Of a stretch of DNA of 64,000 nt, positions 19,501 through 26,693 are shown piece after piece (position 1 is the first letter of the stretch; the number at the start of each line of letters is the position of its first letter). Both the position numbers and the translations under genes were made by a program. Source of the stretch: Pirellula sp. (GTDB lineage Bacteria > Planctomycetota > Planctomycetia > Pirellulales > PNKZ01). The stretch covers positions 62,001 through 126,000 of the forward strand of contig PNKZ01000010.1 of the NCBI GenBank assembly GCA_013822735.1. Reading direction: 5' to 3'. Below the pieces are notes generated by a model. That model saw nothing but the letters and a program-made list of their open reading frames with translations, was not told where the DNA came from and ran no database searches.

Positions 19501-22500
19501 GGATCGAAGCGGTCGACGCCGTCGAGGAACCCGCCGCGACGGGTGACGATCTTGCCGGGAGCATCGACGTTGGCGTCGTAAAACTCATCGACGTTCCAAC
19601 GGTCGGCCGGAATCTCGCGAACCCCTTCGCGCCCTTCGGAGATAAGGCTCCAGTATTCTTCGAGATTCTTCGCGCCGGGAAAACGGCAGGCCATGCCGAC
19701 GACGGCGATCGGCTCGGCCTCGAGCGTGCGCTCGAACTCAACCTCTTCCTGGGCTCCGTCGGAATCGCTCGAAAGATACTTCGCCAAGGCTTCCGTCGTC
19801 GGATAGTCCCAAGCGAGCGTCGGCTGCAACGTGCGTTGCAGGTACTCTTCGAGATCGCCGATCAGGCTGACCATCTGCACCGAATCGAGGCCGTAGCTCG
19901 TAAACGGCTGACGCACATCAAAATCGGACGGCAGAATCTTCAGCTTGGCGGAAAGCTCTTCCGCGAGCCAACGTTCGATCTCTTCCGCGCTGCGGCGCAC
20001 GGCGCGCACGCCGGGGCGCGCTAGCGGATCACGATTGGTGCGAACTTCGGAATCGTCCTGCTCCGTGTCGAGATCGTCGTCATGCACGATCGCCGCCGCA
20101 TCGGGATTGAGCACCTTTTGCAGCGAAAGTTGCAGCAAGTCGACGTAGCCGTTTTGCACGCTGCGGAGCGTGGCATCGAAGTAGCGTTGGTACTTCTCGA
20201 AGACCTCGTGACCGTACTTCCGCGTAATCAGATCTTTATTGCTGCGGAGGTTCGTGAGCCAGGCCTGGAGCGTTTTTTGATAGTCGGCCGCCGTCGAGCG
20301 CCATTCGGCGACTTCGTAGATGCCCTTGGCGGCGTCGAGCAGTTCGTCTTGAAACGGCAGCGACGAGCCGGGAAACATCTTGGCGATGAACGCCATGTCG
20401 GCCTGGGTTTGAATCGTGTCGGCGCGCTTGACGGCCACGACCGTTTGGATACCGAGAAATGCCGACTCCGTGCTGATTTCGTAGCACTTCTGCAGGAAGC
20501 GACGATAAACCTCTTTATGTTTGCCTTGGGCACGCACGGCCAGCGGCACAAAATGCTCGAGCGCGTCGATGCAGACGACGGCGTCGACCTTTTGCTCCGG
20601 CTGAAACTCGCGCCACGACGCCATGCGCACGGACGCCTTCTCGGACGCTTTGCGGTTGGCGAAATCGTACTGCGCGCGGCTCGTGGTGAGGCCGATGATC
20701 TGCGTCACATCGAGCTTGTCGGCGGCGTAGCGGACCATGCCCCCCCAACCGCAGCCGATGTCGACGACCTTGTCGCCGCGCTCGACGCGCGCCAATTGCG
20801 ACATGCGGCGGAGCTTGTTTTCCTGGGCCTGCTGCAGATTGTCCGCGCGGTCCCACATGCCGGCGCTGTCGGCGAGAAACTCGCCGTCGAGAATGAGCCG
20901 AAAGAACGCTTCGTCGAGCTCCGTTTCGAGTTCCGTGCCGGTGCTGCGATGCGTCGCGGCGAAGCGAGGCGCGGCTTGCGACTCCGACTTGGCCGCGGCA
21001 TCGGCCTTCGTTGCGGAACCGTTGACGCCGTGTTCGCCGTGCGCATGCGTACGGTCCCCGTTCGTCGTCGGCGCGGCGGCGGCGGCAGGCGGCGGCGTGT
21101 ATTCGTCGGCCTCGTCTTCTTTACTGTTCTGCGCGGCACCGTACTTGTACGCCGCCATCACGCCGGTGAGCTTGCCCTCGAGATAAAGGGCCTTCGTCGC
21201 GCGGCGTTGAATTTTGCCGCTCGACGTCTTCGGAATCTGTCCGGGCTTGAGGAGCACGATCGAGTCGAGCTGTAGCTCGTGGTCGTTCGCCACCGCGTTG
21301 CGCATCGCGGTAAACGTCGCTTCCGGGCTCTCGCAATGGCGCACGTTCAATTCGTGCACTATTACGAGCTTTTCCGTCGCATCTTGCTCAATGGAGAATG
21401 CAGCCCCCGCGCCGAGTGCCAGCGTCGCGTCGGCCTTCTGCACCGAATGTTCGATGTCCTGCGGGTAATGATTGCTGCCGCGAATGATGATCAGGTCTTT
21501 GATCCGGCCGGTGACGAACAGTTCACCGTCGAAGAAGAACCCCAGGTCGCCCGTGCGGAGGAACGGGCCGTCGCCGTCGGGCAAATACGCGCCGAACGTG
21601 TCGCGCGTTTGCTCCGGCATTTTCCAATAGCCGGCAGCGACGCTCGGCCCTTGCACCCACACTTCGCCGATGGCATCGCCGGCCGAAAGCTGCTGCGATT
21701 CGGGGTCGACGATCACGACCCTCTGGCCGCCGGCGACTGCTCCGTTGCCGACGAGCGGACGTGCATCCGGCGCATCGTTGGCGACCGGCACGACGCGATG
21801 CTGCTCCAGCGCCGTCGCCTGGAAGCTCACATGCACGGGCGGCCGATCGGGCCGGCCGCCGGTGACCATCAACGTCGACTCGGCCAAGCCGTAACAGGGA
21901 TAGAACGCCTCGCGACGGAAACCGCACGGGCCGAACGCTTCGGTGAAACGCTCGAGCGTTTCATGCCGCACTGGTTCGGCACCGCAGAAGGCCACTTCCC
22001 AGCAGCTCAAATCGAGCTGCGCGCGCTGCTCCGGCGTGATGCGGTCGACGCACAAGTCATACGCAAAATTGGGGCCACCGCTCACCGTGGCCCGGTACTT
22101 CGAAACGGCCTGCAGCCAACGCATGGGGCGTTGAATAAATGCGACGGGCGTCATGACGACGGCCGTACTGTCGGCGTAAATCGGCTGAATGATGCCGCCG
22201 ATCAGGCCCATATCGTGGTACGGCGGCAGCCAAATCACGCCGCTGGAGTGCGGACCGTTGCCGAAGAACTGCTTGATCGCTTCCGAATTGTGCAGCAGGT
22301 TGCGATGGGTGACCATCACGCCCTTGGGCGCCTGCGTCGAACCCGAGGTGTACTGCAGGAAGGAAAGGCTATCGCCGTTGAGTTCCGGCTTCACCCAATC
22401 TTGCTCGATGCCCGGTTCGATGTTGTCCGTCGCCATCCACTGCAACGAGAGTAATTCCGGCACGCCGGCCAGGCGTTTGGTGACGTCCGACAAAATGCGC

Positions 22501-22880
22501 CGCGTCGTCAGCACCAGCGAGGGCTTGGCATCCGCCACGATCGACAACAAGCGCGAAGTCAAACGGTTCATGCGCGGCAGATAAGCCGGCACGGCAATGA
22601 CGCCCGCGTACAAGCAGCCGAAGAAGGCCGTGATGTATTCGAGGCCGGGCGGATAAATCAGAATCGCGCGGTCGCCGGCGTTCTGTGAACGTTGCAGCCA
22701 CGCGGCGATTGCACGCGCTTGTCGATCGAGTTCGGCGTATGTCAGATTGATTTCTTCGGATTCGCCGTCAGCGAGAAATCGGAACGGAGCATGGCTCGAT
22801 CGTTCCAAATTGCGACGCTGCAGCAAGTCGACGAAGGTCTCAATATCTACCGGTGCCGATTCCAATGGCGGATTTGCCAT
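7509..22880 (-). CDS. Giant hybrid FAAL-methyltransferase-PKS-NRPS-reductase megasynthase
   Basis: One uninterrupted gene of about 5,120 codons. Approximate domains: fatty acyl-AMP ligase 10-600 (YTSGSTQAPKG); CFA/mycolic-type SAM methyltransferase 650-935 (VVDIGCGWGG); ACP 970-1045 (GLDSV); KS 1055-1485 (DTACSSA, EAHGTGT, KGNIGHLE); AT 1590-1880 (GHSVGE, HAFH, malonyl type); DH 1965-2260 (HVVQGSLVVP, LDGCFH); pseudo-KR; ER 2535-2845 (HAGAGGVGLA); KR 2865-3060; ACP; condensation 3265-3710 (HHIVSD); adenylation 3740-4225; PCP (GGHSL); thioester reductase 4350-4710 (GGTGFLG, YHRSK); acyl-ACP-reductase-like domain 4735-5123. All core motifs look intact. The predicted product is a fatty acid extended by one fully reduced malonate unit, amidated to an amino acid and released by reduction. 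ATG at 22880 is preceded by GGAAG at 8-base spacing; TTG at 22898 is the alternative. Confidence 0.93.
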   Translation of the reverse strand: MANPPLESAPVDIETFVDLLQRRNLERSSHAPFRFLADGESEEINLTYAELDRQARAIAAWLQRSQNAGDRAILIYPPGLEYITAFFGCLYAGVIAVPAYLPRMNRLTSRLLSIVADAKPSLVLTTRRILSDVTKRLAGVPELLSLQWMATDNIEPGIEQDWVKPELNGDSLSFLQYTSGSTQAPKGVMVTHRNLLHNSEAIKQFFGNGPHSSGVIWLPPYHDMGLIGGIIQPIYADSTAVVMTPVAFIQRPMRWLQAVSKYRATVSGGPNFAYDLCVDRITPEQRAQLDLSCWEVAFCGAEPVRHETLERFTEAFGPCGFRREAFYPCYGLAESTLMVTGGRPDRPPVHVSFQATALEQHRVVPVANDAPDARPLVGNGAVAGGQRVVIVDPESQQLSAGDAIGEVWVQGPSVAAGYWKMPEQTRDTFGAYLPDGDGPFLRTGDLGFFFDGELFVTGRIKDLIIIRGSNHYPQDIEHSVQKADATLALGAGAAFSIEQDATEKLVIVHELNVRHCESPEATFTAMRNAVANDHELQLDSIVLLKPGQIPKTSSGKIQRRATKALYLEGKLTGVMAAYKYGAAQNSKEDEADEYTPPPAAAAAPTTNGDRTHAHGEHGVNGSATKADAAAKSESQAAPRFAATHRSTGTELETELDEAFFRLILDGEFLADSAGMWDRADNLQQAQENKLRRMSQLARVERGDKVVDIGCGWGGMVRYAADKLDVTQIIGLTTSRAQYDFANRKASEKASVRMASWREFQPEQKVDAVVCIDALEHFVPLAVRAQGKHKEVYRRFLQKCYEISTESAFLGIQTVVAVKRADTIQTQADMAFIAKMFPGSSLPFQDELLDAAKGIYEVAEWRSTAADYQKTLQAWLTNLRSNKDLITRKYGHEVFEKYQRYFDATLRSVQNGYVDLLQLSLQKVLNPDAAAIVHDDDLDTEQDDSEVRTNRDPLARPGVRAVRRSAEEIERWLAEELSAKLKILPSDFDVRQPFTSYGLDSVQMVSLIGDLEEYLQRTLQPTLAWDYPTTEALAKYLSSDSDGAQEEVEFERTLEAEPIAVVGMACRFPGAKNLEEYWSLISEGREGVREIPADRWNVDEFYDANVDAPGKIVTRRGGFLDGVDRFDPRAFGITPREASRMDPQQRLLLECTWEALENAGLSTERVAGSKTGVFVGIGGTDYMQVYRGLDNYLQHVDAYCGTGNALSIAANRLSYIFDLHGPSLAVDTACSSALVALHYAVQSLRNRDCDMSLMGGVNVILSPETTVAFSKARMLSPDGRCKPFDASANGYVRGEGCGVVLLKRLSDAINDGDNILGVIRATACNQDGKTSGMTAPNGPSQMECVRKALAQARVKPEQVSYVEAHGTGTPLGDPIEVSALNGVLGNRGADAPACYMASVKGNIGHLETASGAASLIKVLLMMQHGQIPPQRNFKELNPNIQANGLSLKIPTELTPWDIGDRPRIAGISGFGFGGTNAHAVVEAWPVRVNDAKPSFERPTQLAVLSANSAEALKTLAGLHADHLARHPELPITDVCHTLTVGRAHLGERFAVVAETTPKLVEQLQQFATTGKLAGAAIGTARRGVRPKIGYLFTGQGSQYFGMGRGLYETQPVFRRALDDCDQILRPLLQRPLTSVLYDVTVEPSMIDQTAYTQPALFSIEYATARLWESWGLRPDVVMGHSVGEFPAAVIAGVMSLEDGLKLIAERGKRIQALPARGTMAAIITTEDRVLEAIESYGERLSVAAVNAPEQIVISGDEDAVHEVMTRFQSDGVMCQQLTVSHAFHSSHLNPMLDGFEQFAQGIVYHVPQIGMVSNVTGKMFADGDKPNAKYWRDHVRGCVRFASGVKAMAETGCEIFIEVGPAPILTGMGRKCLPDNKGLWLSSLRRGQDDWKTILTALASLHVRGVQIDWRGFDRDYRRSRVALPTYPFERSRYWINADKEGESPEAKESAVVAVIAPVGGETKQPLLGNRVPSALAMTQFLGELGVKRFPYLRDHVVQGSLVVPGAAYLELGLEAANELFGTGAHVVEKVGFQQALFLSDTKSHALQVVVSPEVAGHASYQVFQLPPGGDPKSGWVLHAGGTLRRAAANDGPSFLPPKPVLEIAPTLGEYLDQAECYRRYKARSLEYGPAFQSLRQVWRKLGEAVAELAIPDPVRAGAAAYQVHPALLDGCFHVVGASVPDDWAPAGSGESYLPMGAESIRVFRKAEGKLYGYSRLTGGIDDPKHENVVGDVVLLNEQGEPILEVIGLQLRKIGRRAEEADATTGWLYETMWRAAELPMSAADALKNIQTRGGDWLVLSDGQGVGARVAERLTLLGQKAIVVTPEMVSGDDPEALRKVLAARFPGERPQCRGILYLWPVDAASGDALSGEALAREQALCSERLLDLVQAAGKLRWSEQPKLYLVTRGAQGFQIEGAVGIAGVNVAQAMTWGLGRVIAMESPEFGATLIDLDSSATDAAGIDAGVGLLLAEVGAKQAEQQLAFRGGRRFVPRLQHAKLETVGGRDDGKKGNKLTVPRGEPFRVEFASTGNLDRLQLRTFQRAAPGPDEVEIEVGATGLNFSDVLKVMGLYPGLSGGVVPMGIECAGRVAAVGSNVTQFKPGDEVLGIAPFCFASHAMTNVRAVVPKPAHLSDEEGATIPIAFLTAYYGLVDLARIQPGERVLIHAGAGGVGLAAVQICQRYGAEIFATAGSESKREFLRSLGVQHVYDSRSLAFGEQIMADTNGEGIDVVLNSLPGEAIPTSFGVLRAYGRFLEIGKTDIYMNRSLGMYPFHNNLSFFAIDLDRMLRQKPVVVQRMFLALMEDFAAQRYQPIPKTVFPIDEVVGAYRYMQGRKNTGKVIVTVRGVESSGGDVTPTRTKELVRANGSYLVTGGLGALGLELAQWLARRGAKHLLLMGRSEPKGPAIDVLDRLRAQGVNVHLLKADVADEMQVTEALNNALASAPPLRGVFHAAGLLDDAALLQLDQAKLRRVLAPKVAGTWNLHRATLSQPLDHFVLFSSIASLFGSPGQGNYAAGNAFLDGTAQYRASRGLPVLSINWGPWAESGMAARNADESRLTAMGLGLLPPQPAMQTLERLMESPLVNVGVMDVDWAKMGGTFVGTVPSFLLDLVGERKSESKADNKLRNEVFAAGPDKRHGVLENYFRAQLARVMELDADKIDIQQPLNSLGLDSLMVIELKNVIESSLDITIPMSRFLEGPSLSQLAGYALESMGEISDVATTPTTEQSSAATPAAKTEAVPATAAISSSATSVTSTPIRGDRVTREFPLSHGQQAMWFVYQLDPLSTAYNIADSVRFRGPLNLDAMRRALQRLYDRHPQLRVTFHMSESRTVQRIHEGGEVAFEVLDIAGMSEAEWRDRLYQEVHRPFDLEHGPVLRVLLFRLSADEHILTFVLHHIVSDMWSMLICVAEFTAFYKSEVEGTASPLPALQTDYADFVKWQSEQVSGKSGDRLWGYWKNELAGSLPALDLPTDRPRPPVQTYRGDLEYVTVGEKTTQALRELSKRQRTTMFMTLMAAYHVWLYRHSRQQDLLVGTATAGRSRREFQTLVGDFINPVVIRGDLSGNPSFNKFLEQVRLKTLGAFDHQDYPLPLLVEKLQPVRDPSRTPIYQTMFILQRAQSSGDRGLQSFMTGQGEGAMSFSGIEVEALEIDQHDAQFDMLLTAVEAGDSINCQFQYNTDLFDRDTVRRMAERFVTLLDSIVADPDKAVARLTVLSPEELHRVTMDWNATYADYPRHATVATLFEEQAARNPHFIAVEGDAESLTYGDLDRAANRIARHLQNLGVGPESLVAVSTERTPRMLAVLLGIWKAGGAYVPLDPSFPAERLAYMLESSQAKVLVTQQSVRGVLPAFAGQVVMIDDDWEMIQGWSDIAPPRASDPENLAYVLYTSGSTGLPKGVEIPQRAVVNFLSSMAKQPGLHCSDVMLAITTLSFDISVLELYLPLVVGAKIALATRSQAADGAWLAENIGRRGVTVVQATPATFRLLRASGWQGDSRIKILCGGEALPRDLAQALLANCRELWNVYGPTETTVWSTAQQITSLDGPISIGRPIDNTQVYILDDVSEPVPPGTPGELWIGGDGVARGYRGREDLTSERFVRDEFRNITGARIYRTGDIAKHLADGRLECLGRVDHQVKVRGFRIELGEIEAALAKHPSVKTCIVHTYERNGDVQLVAYVMPAGDQPTVPDLQAALRAKLPEYMVPAAFVFLAEMPRTPNGKIDRKALPAPDAVGRSTEFVAPRNKLEEELVAVWRKVLSVEQIGVHDNFFELGGHSLLAAQMAWNLRNSYSVEVPLRNLFESPTIAGIAQLIDPSLKQAGPATVEEIDFEAEATLDADIVPAAGTPCDAAHAKHVFLTGGTGFLGTSMLQELLNRPETTIYCLVRAATEAEGLEKLRKNFQRYGHAHAEFDLRVVPVLGDLEKPRFGLSEATFRDLADRADVVVHNGASVNLVFPYEMLRAVNVGGTKEAIRFACLVRPKPLHFVSTYSVQHSREHLHTSDIYESDPLPPCESLLGGYHRSKWVGERLVREAERRGLPVAIYRPGRITGHSATGRANLGDLLHVMISGCIKLGALPQFDDPIDMTPIDYVSRAIAALIFEPQSYGKAFHLVNPQPTKLGRLAEFLASKGIVLEVIPFVEWYRKLCDAAQRTSMGELETLKAMFAGADGGEPSLEDFQFAVSQPKFHADNVEALLGDRGIQCATIDDALLQTYLNFMMQAKHVSIAESAASSKLDYSHVKVETRPPLTLFATGKMEKVDAVALAYLPSYLLRTTGMPPEMLIELGCQGVPSVAQTLDTSLGRIAAILLPRFDFQLYDDREVLIAEVLDALRIAKHMGAKVVSLTGLLPSVTDYGRALTEAARDLDLPIMTTGHATTTATVTLTVRRALALAGRNLANEQLAFLGLGSIGASTLRLMLATLPHPESISFCDLFSRRAHLEALITEVRSNLNFQGRVTILESQKQAPAEIYDSRVIVGATNVADLLDVGKFRPGTIIIDDSAPHCFKTEDAFARLDRDGDILFTAGGVLAAPETIPQTAFVSPIVKQLTAEDPIKLISQPHPSHITGCYLSSALTLKYSDLAATIGLASLEESLRHYHKLTEIRYDAGMLHCDGRLIDEAAIARFRENFGKSS

Positions 22881-23491
22881 CTGGTAGTCTTCCCCCAACG
22901 TATTCGATACTTAAAAGGCTCGAGCGCTCGAGGCCGCGCAAGTTGCACGACGCTCCGGCGATTCAAACCCGACGACTTCGCAAAAGCGATCTACGAACCA
23001 CTATGTTACCCGGCGCGCTCCCCTACGATGCAGCGCAACGACCGCGATTCCCTAATCGGCACTCTTTACGCCGTCCTTTGGGTCGAGCGCTGACGCCCCG
23101 ACAATCGTTCGCACGCAACTTGGCGCGCGGCGAACTTGTCGACGAGGATTTCGACGCACAACTGCCCAACCCTTGCAACGGCAAAGGTTTGCGGTGCAAC
23201 CATCGCTGCGACGCCGGCAGGTTACCGCCTTTCCGGCATAACCCCTCGAATCTTCCTAAGTTCGCATCCCCGTTAAATTAACAGAGCAAGTTGGGAATTC
23301 AACCTGAGAAACCCCAGACGCCACGACTATCCCAAATTACCAAAACAGAGAGACGACCGATAACTGGACACGAATCGGCAATATTTGATGTGTTCGGCTC
23401 GTTCGATTGGTTGACGCTCGCACGAAGATCAAGCAAATTAGTGACTTACGCCTGCCCTTCGCCCCGATTCCCGCCACGTTTCTCCCTTCCT
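22881..23491. promoter_or_regulatory. Divergent intergenic region upstream of the megasynthase gene
   Basis: This 611 bp stretch lies between the start of the minus-strand megasynthase operon and the plus-strand PQQ-propeller gene, so it should hold promoters for both. A perfect 14 bp palindrome CTCGAGCGCTCGAG sits at 22919-22932, about 40 bp upstream of the megasynthase ATG. No convincing -35/-10 pair was identified. Short open frames here look accidental. Confidence 0.6.
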
Positions 23492-24796
23492 ATGCGCGAG
23501 CCCGCCATGCGGCAATTTGCCCGTTCTTATTCCCCTGCGGTCGTGTTTGCTGCCGTTTTGACTGCGTTTTGCGTCTTCGATGAGCCTGCCAATGCGGAAA
23601 ACTGGCCGCAATGGCGCGGGCCGCGCAATGACGGCACCAGCACGGAAGCCGGCCTGCCGACCACTTGGAGCGCCACGGAAAACGTGCTTTGGAAGCTTAA
23701 GCTCCCCGGGCCTGCGGGTGCGACGCCTTGCGTTTGGGGCGATCGCATCTTTCTCACCTCGGCCAAGGAGCAAGACCTGGTCCTGATCTGTGCCGACACC
23801 TCGGGCAAGCTGCTCTGGGAACGAAAGCTCGGCACCGGCGACGAAACGGTTCGCGGCGACGAGGGCAACTCGGCGAGCCCTTCCCCTTCGACCGACGGCA
23901 AGCATGTGTGGGCCATGCTGAGCACCGGCGAGCTTGCTTGCTACGACTTTGACGGCAATCCCGTTTGGCAATTCAATCTGCAAGATCGCTACGGCAAGTT
24001 CAGCATTCAATTTGGCATGACGTCGACCCCGGTGCTCGACGGCGACAAACTCTATATCCAGTTGCTCCATACGAATTACTATCTTCTCTCCGCGATCGAT
24101 AAACTCACCGGCAAGGACATCTGGAAACATGAACGCCAGAGCGACGCCAAAGCCGAGTGCGAACATTCGTACGCTTCACCGGTGCTCTATCGCGACGACA
24201 AGACGGAGTTCTTGCTCGTGCATGGTTGCGACTACGTCACTGCCCACAGCTTGAAAGACGGCTCGGAGATCTTTCGCGCCGGCGGATTGAATCCCGAGGG
24301 CAAATACAACATGACGCTGCGGTTTGTCGCGTCCCCCGTCGCGGCGGAAGGGCTCGTCGTCGTTCCGTCGGCGAAGAACGGTCCGGTGCTCGGCTTGAGC
24401 GTCAATGCCAAGGGAGACATCACGAAGAGCGCCGAGGGGCACGTGTGGCGCCGCGACGACAACACGCCCGACGTACCGAGCCCGCTCGTGCATGACGGGC
24501 TCGTCTATCTCTGCCGCGAAAACGGCATTCTCATTTGTCTCGATGCCAAAACAGGCGAGCAACTCTATTACGAACGGACCCACTCGCAACGGCATCGGGC
24601 GTCGCCGGTTTACGCTGACGGCAAAATCTATCTTACGGCTCGCGACGGCATGGTCACGGTCGTGAAAGCCGGACGCAAGTTTGAAGTGCTGGCCTCGAAC
24701 GAGACAGGCGAGGCCATTTCCGCCTCTCCCGTCATTTCCGGCGGCCGCATCTACTTGCGGACCTACGACTCGCTGATTGCGATCGGCAATAAATAG
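23492..24796 (+). CDS. Secreted PQQ-like beta-propeller (BamB-like) repeat protein
   Basis: The protein of about 434 residues starts with a signal peptide (n-region MRQFARSYS, hydrophobic AVVFAAVLTAF, cleavage near ANA-EN). The mature start NWPQWRGPRNDGTS is typical of planctomycete outer PQQ-propeller proteins. Repeated blades contain motifs such as GKLLWERKLGTGDE, GKDIWKHERQ and DAKTGEQLYYERTH. The fold is an eight-bladed quinoprotein-like propeller, but no PQQ dehydrogenase active site is evident, so it is probably a periplasmic scaffold or binding protein. Start ATGs at 23492 and 23507 are both possible. An FG-GAP protein follows 46 bp downstream, suggesting an operon. Confidence 0.88.
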   Translation: MREPAMRQFARSYSPAVVFAAVLTAFCVFDEPANAENWPQWRGPRNDGTSTEAGLPTTWSATENVLWKLKLPGPAGATPCVWGDRIFLTSAKEQDLVLICADTSGKLLWERKLGTGDETVRGDEGNSASPSPSTDGKHVWAMLSTGELACYDFDGNPVWQFNLQDRYGKFSIQFGMTSTPVLDGDKLYIQLLHTNYYLLSAIDKLTGKDIWKHERQSDAKAECEHSYASPVLYRDDKTEFLLVHGCDYVTAHSLKDGSEIFRAGGLNPEGKYNMTLRFVASPVAAEGLVVVPSAKNGPVLGLSVNAKGDITKSAEGHVWRRDDNTPDVPSPLVHDGLVYLCRENGILICLDAKTGEQLYYERTHSQRHRASPVYADGKIYLTARDGMVTVVKAGRKFEVLASNETGEAISASPVISGGRIYLRTYDSLIAIGNK

Positions 24797-24842
24797 TCGA
24801 TAGTGTGCAGGCGGTGGTCGGCAGTTTTCTGAGGATAACACT

Positions 24843-26075
24843 ATGATGTTCCGCGCTCTGATCGCTTGCGTTTTCGCCCTCGCGACCCTCTCCGACGCTT
24901 CGGCCGCCGATGTGCCGTTCGAATCACAAGAAATTGCCACAGATCTCGGCGTCGGGTACGCGGTGAGCCTCGTCGACGTCAACGGTGACAAGAAGCTCGA
25001 CATTGTCGCCGTCGATCAAACGCGGGTCGTTTGGTACGAGAACCCGTCGTGGCAAGTGCACACGCTGATCCAGAACCAAACCAAAAAAGACAACGTCTGC
25101 ATCGCGCCTTACGACATTGACGGCGACGGCCAAGTCGAATTTGCCTTGGGGGCCGACTGGCGGCCGTTCGATTCGCAAACCGGCGGCACCATTCAATGGT
25201 TGAGCAAGCCGACGCGGCCGCCTTCCAGCCAACCATTCTGGAACGTGCGCCACATCGCCGAAGAGCCGACGGTGCATCGCCTGCGTTGGGCCGATATCGA
25301 CGGCGACGGCCGCGCCGAATTGATCGTCGTGCCGCTCGTCGGCCGCAACACGACCAAGCCCGAGTTCCAAGAGTCCGGCGTACGGATTCTCGCCTTCAGC
25401 CTGCCGGCCGAGCCGACGCGCGATCGCTGGCCGATGCGCGTGCTGAATGAAGAGATGCGCGTTACGCACAATTTCCAATTCGTCGATTTCGACGCGGACA
25501 ATGACCTCGACATGCTCTGCACGAGCTTCGAAGGGGTGAACCTCCTGACGAACGACGGCCAAGGGAACTTCACGCGCAAGGTCATCGGCGCGGGAAATCG
25601 AGCCACTTCGCCCAACCGCGGCGCCAGCGAAATTAAGCTCGGCACGACGGGCGCGGGCGGCAACGCGGGACGCTACATCGCCACGATCGAGCCGTGGCAT
25701 GGCCATCAGGTGGTCGTTTACACGGAACCGGCTGATCCATCCACCGGCCTTTGGACGCGCCGCGTGGTCGACGAAGAACTCAAATGGGGGCACGCCGTCT
25801 GGTGCGCCAACATTGACGGCGACGCCGACGAAGAACTGCTCATCGGCGTGCGTGACGACCTCGACGAGAAAGACCCGACCAAGCGGCGCGGGCTGCGAAT
25901 TTACGATCCGGTCGACCCGGCGGCCGGAAAGTGGACGCGGCAACTCGTCGATGCAGGCGCCGTGGCCATCGAAGACTTGGCCGCGGCCGATCTCGACGGC
26001 GACGGCCGGCAGGACATCGTCGCGGTGGGCCGGCAAACCCACAATGCGCGGATATACTGGAACCGATCCAAGTAG
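24843..26075 (+). CDS. Secreted FG-GAP/VCBS repeat protein
   Basis: The 410-residue protein begins with a signal peptide ending near ASA-AD. It contains several calcium-binding type blades of the integrin alpha/FG-GAP family: [49 protein letters not shown] and [15 protein letters not shown]. It most likely folds as a beta-propeller outside the cytoplasm. Such proteins are abundant in planctomycetes and their ligands are mostly unknown. It lies 46 bp behind the PQQ-propeller gene. Two in-frame ATGs (24843, 24846) make the start nearly certain. Confidence 0.88.
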   Translation: MMFRALIACVFALATLSDASAADVPFESQEIATDLGVGYAVSLVDVNGDKKLDIVAVDQTRVVWYENPSWQVHTLIQNQTKKDNVCIAPYDIDGDGQVEFALGADWRPFDSQTGGTIQWLSKPTRPPSSQPFWNVRHIAEEPTVHRLRWADIDGDGRAELIVVPLVGRNTTKPEFQESGVRILAFSLPAEPTRDRWPMRVLNEEMRVTHNFQFVDFDADNDLDMLCTSFEGVNLLTNDGQGNFTRKVIGAGNRATSPNRGASEIKLGTTGAGGNAGRYIATIEPWHGHQVVVYTEPADPSTGLWTRRVVDEELKWGHAVWCANIDGDADEELLIGVRDDLDEKDPTKRRGLRIYDPVDPAAGKWTRQLVDAGAVAIEDLAAADLDGDGRQDIVAVGRQTHNARIYWNRSK

Positions 26076-26107
26076 AGCGTTCCATTTTTGCACAAAGCGG
26101 GAAGCCG

Positions 26108-26548
26108 ATGTATTGTCGCGGAGTTCGCGGAGCCACGACGGTTGAAAACGACAACCGCGAAGAAATTCTCGCGGCGACGCGGCAGTTGCTCGCGCTGATG
26201 ATTCGCTTGAACGGCATCGAAGCTGCCGACGTCGCGAGCGCTTTCTTCTCCACCACGGTCGACCTCAACGCCGAGTTCCCGGCGCTGGCGGCCCGGCAAC
26301 TCGGCTGGATCGACACCGCCCTGCTCTGCACGCACGAACTCGACGTCCCCGGTTCGCTCCGCAAATGCATCCGGGTGTTGCTGCACTGGAACACCACGAA
26401 GACGGCCGCCGAAATTCAGCATGTCTACGTGCGCGACGCGGTGAAACTCCGGCCCGATCTCTCGCGCCTGCCTCCGGTCGATCTCGACGAACTAGAGGCT
26501 TGGATCCAAGAAGCGCTCGCCGCCCACGCAGCCGGTCGTCCGCGCTGA
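26108..26548 (+). CDS. aroH: Chorismate mutase, AroH type
   Basis: This 146-residue protein matches the trimeric AroH-type chorismate mutase, which rearranges chorismate to prephenate for phenylalanine and tyrosine synthesis. Visible signatures are [17 protein letters not shown] at the N-terminus, [14 protein letters not shown], the [13 protein letters not shown] segment, [10 protein letters not shown], and [14 protein letters not shown]. The family is usually about 120-130 residues, so length fits. I chose the ATG at 26108 because homology begins within a few residues and GGAAG lies just upstream; the frame is open further 5' inside the preceding gene. Confidence 0.92.
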   Translation: MYCRGVRGATTVENDNREEILAATRQLLALMIRLNGIEAADVASAFFSTTVDLNAEFPALAARQLGWIDTALLCTHELDVPGSLRKCIRVLLHWNTTKTAAEIQHVYVRDAVKLRPDLSRLPPVDLDELEAWIQEALAAHAAGRPR

Positions 26549-26693
26549 ATCTTTCGTGCTAGTTTGGTTGCGAATCTCCGCAGGCCGTCGCTCGACACAA
26601 AGCAACTTTGATCGAACTGCAATCGTTCGGCACAGAAGCACAGTTTCGGCGAGAACCGGTCGGAATCTTGTTCAGTAGTGCAACGCGCGGCGA

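Noticed and set aside
18384-20024. Long open frames on the plus strand opposite the megasynthase (also at 20082-21275 and 21279-22454)
   Set aside because: They mirror the codon structure of the intact minus-strand gene, are Arg/His-rich and show no family motifs; typical antisense shadows in GC-rich DNA.
22692-23093. Plus-strand frame in the megasynthase promoter region
   Set aside because: It overlaps the start of the megasynthase, has no signal of homology and no ribosome binding site.
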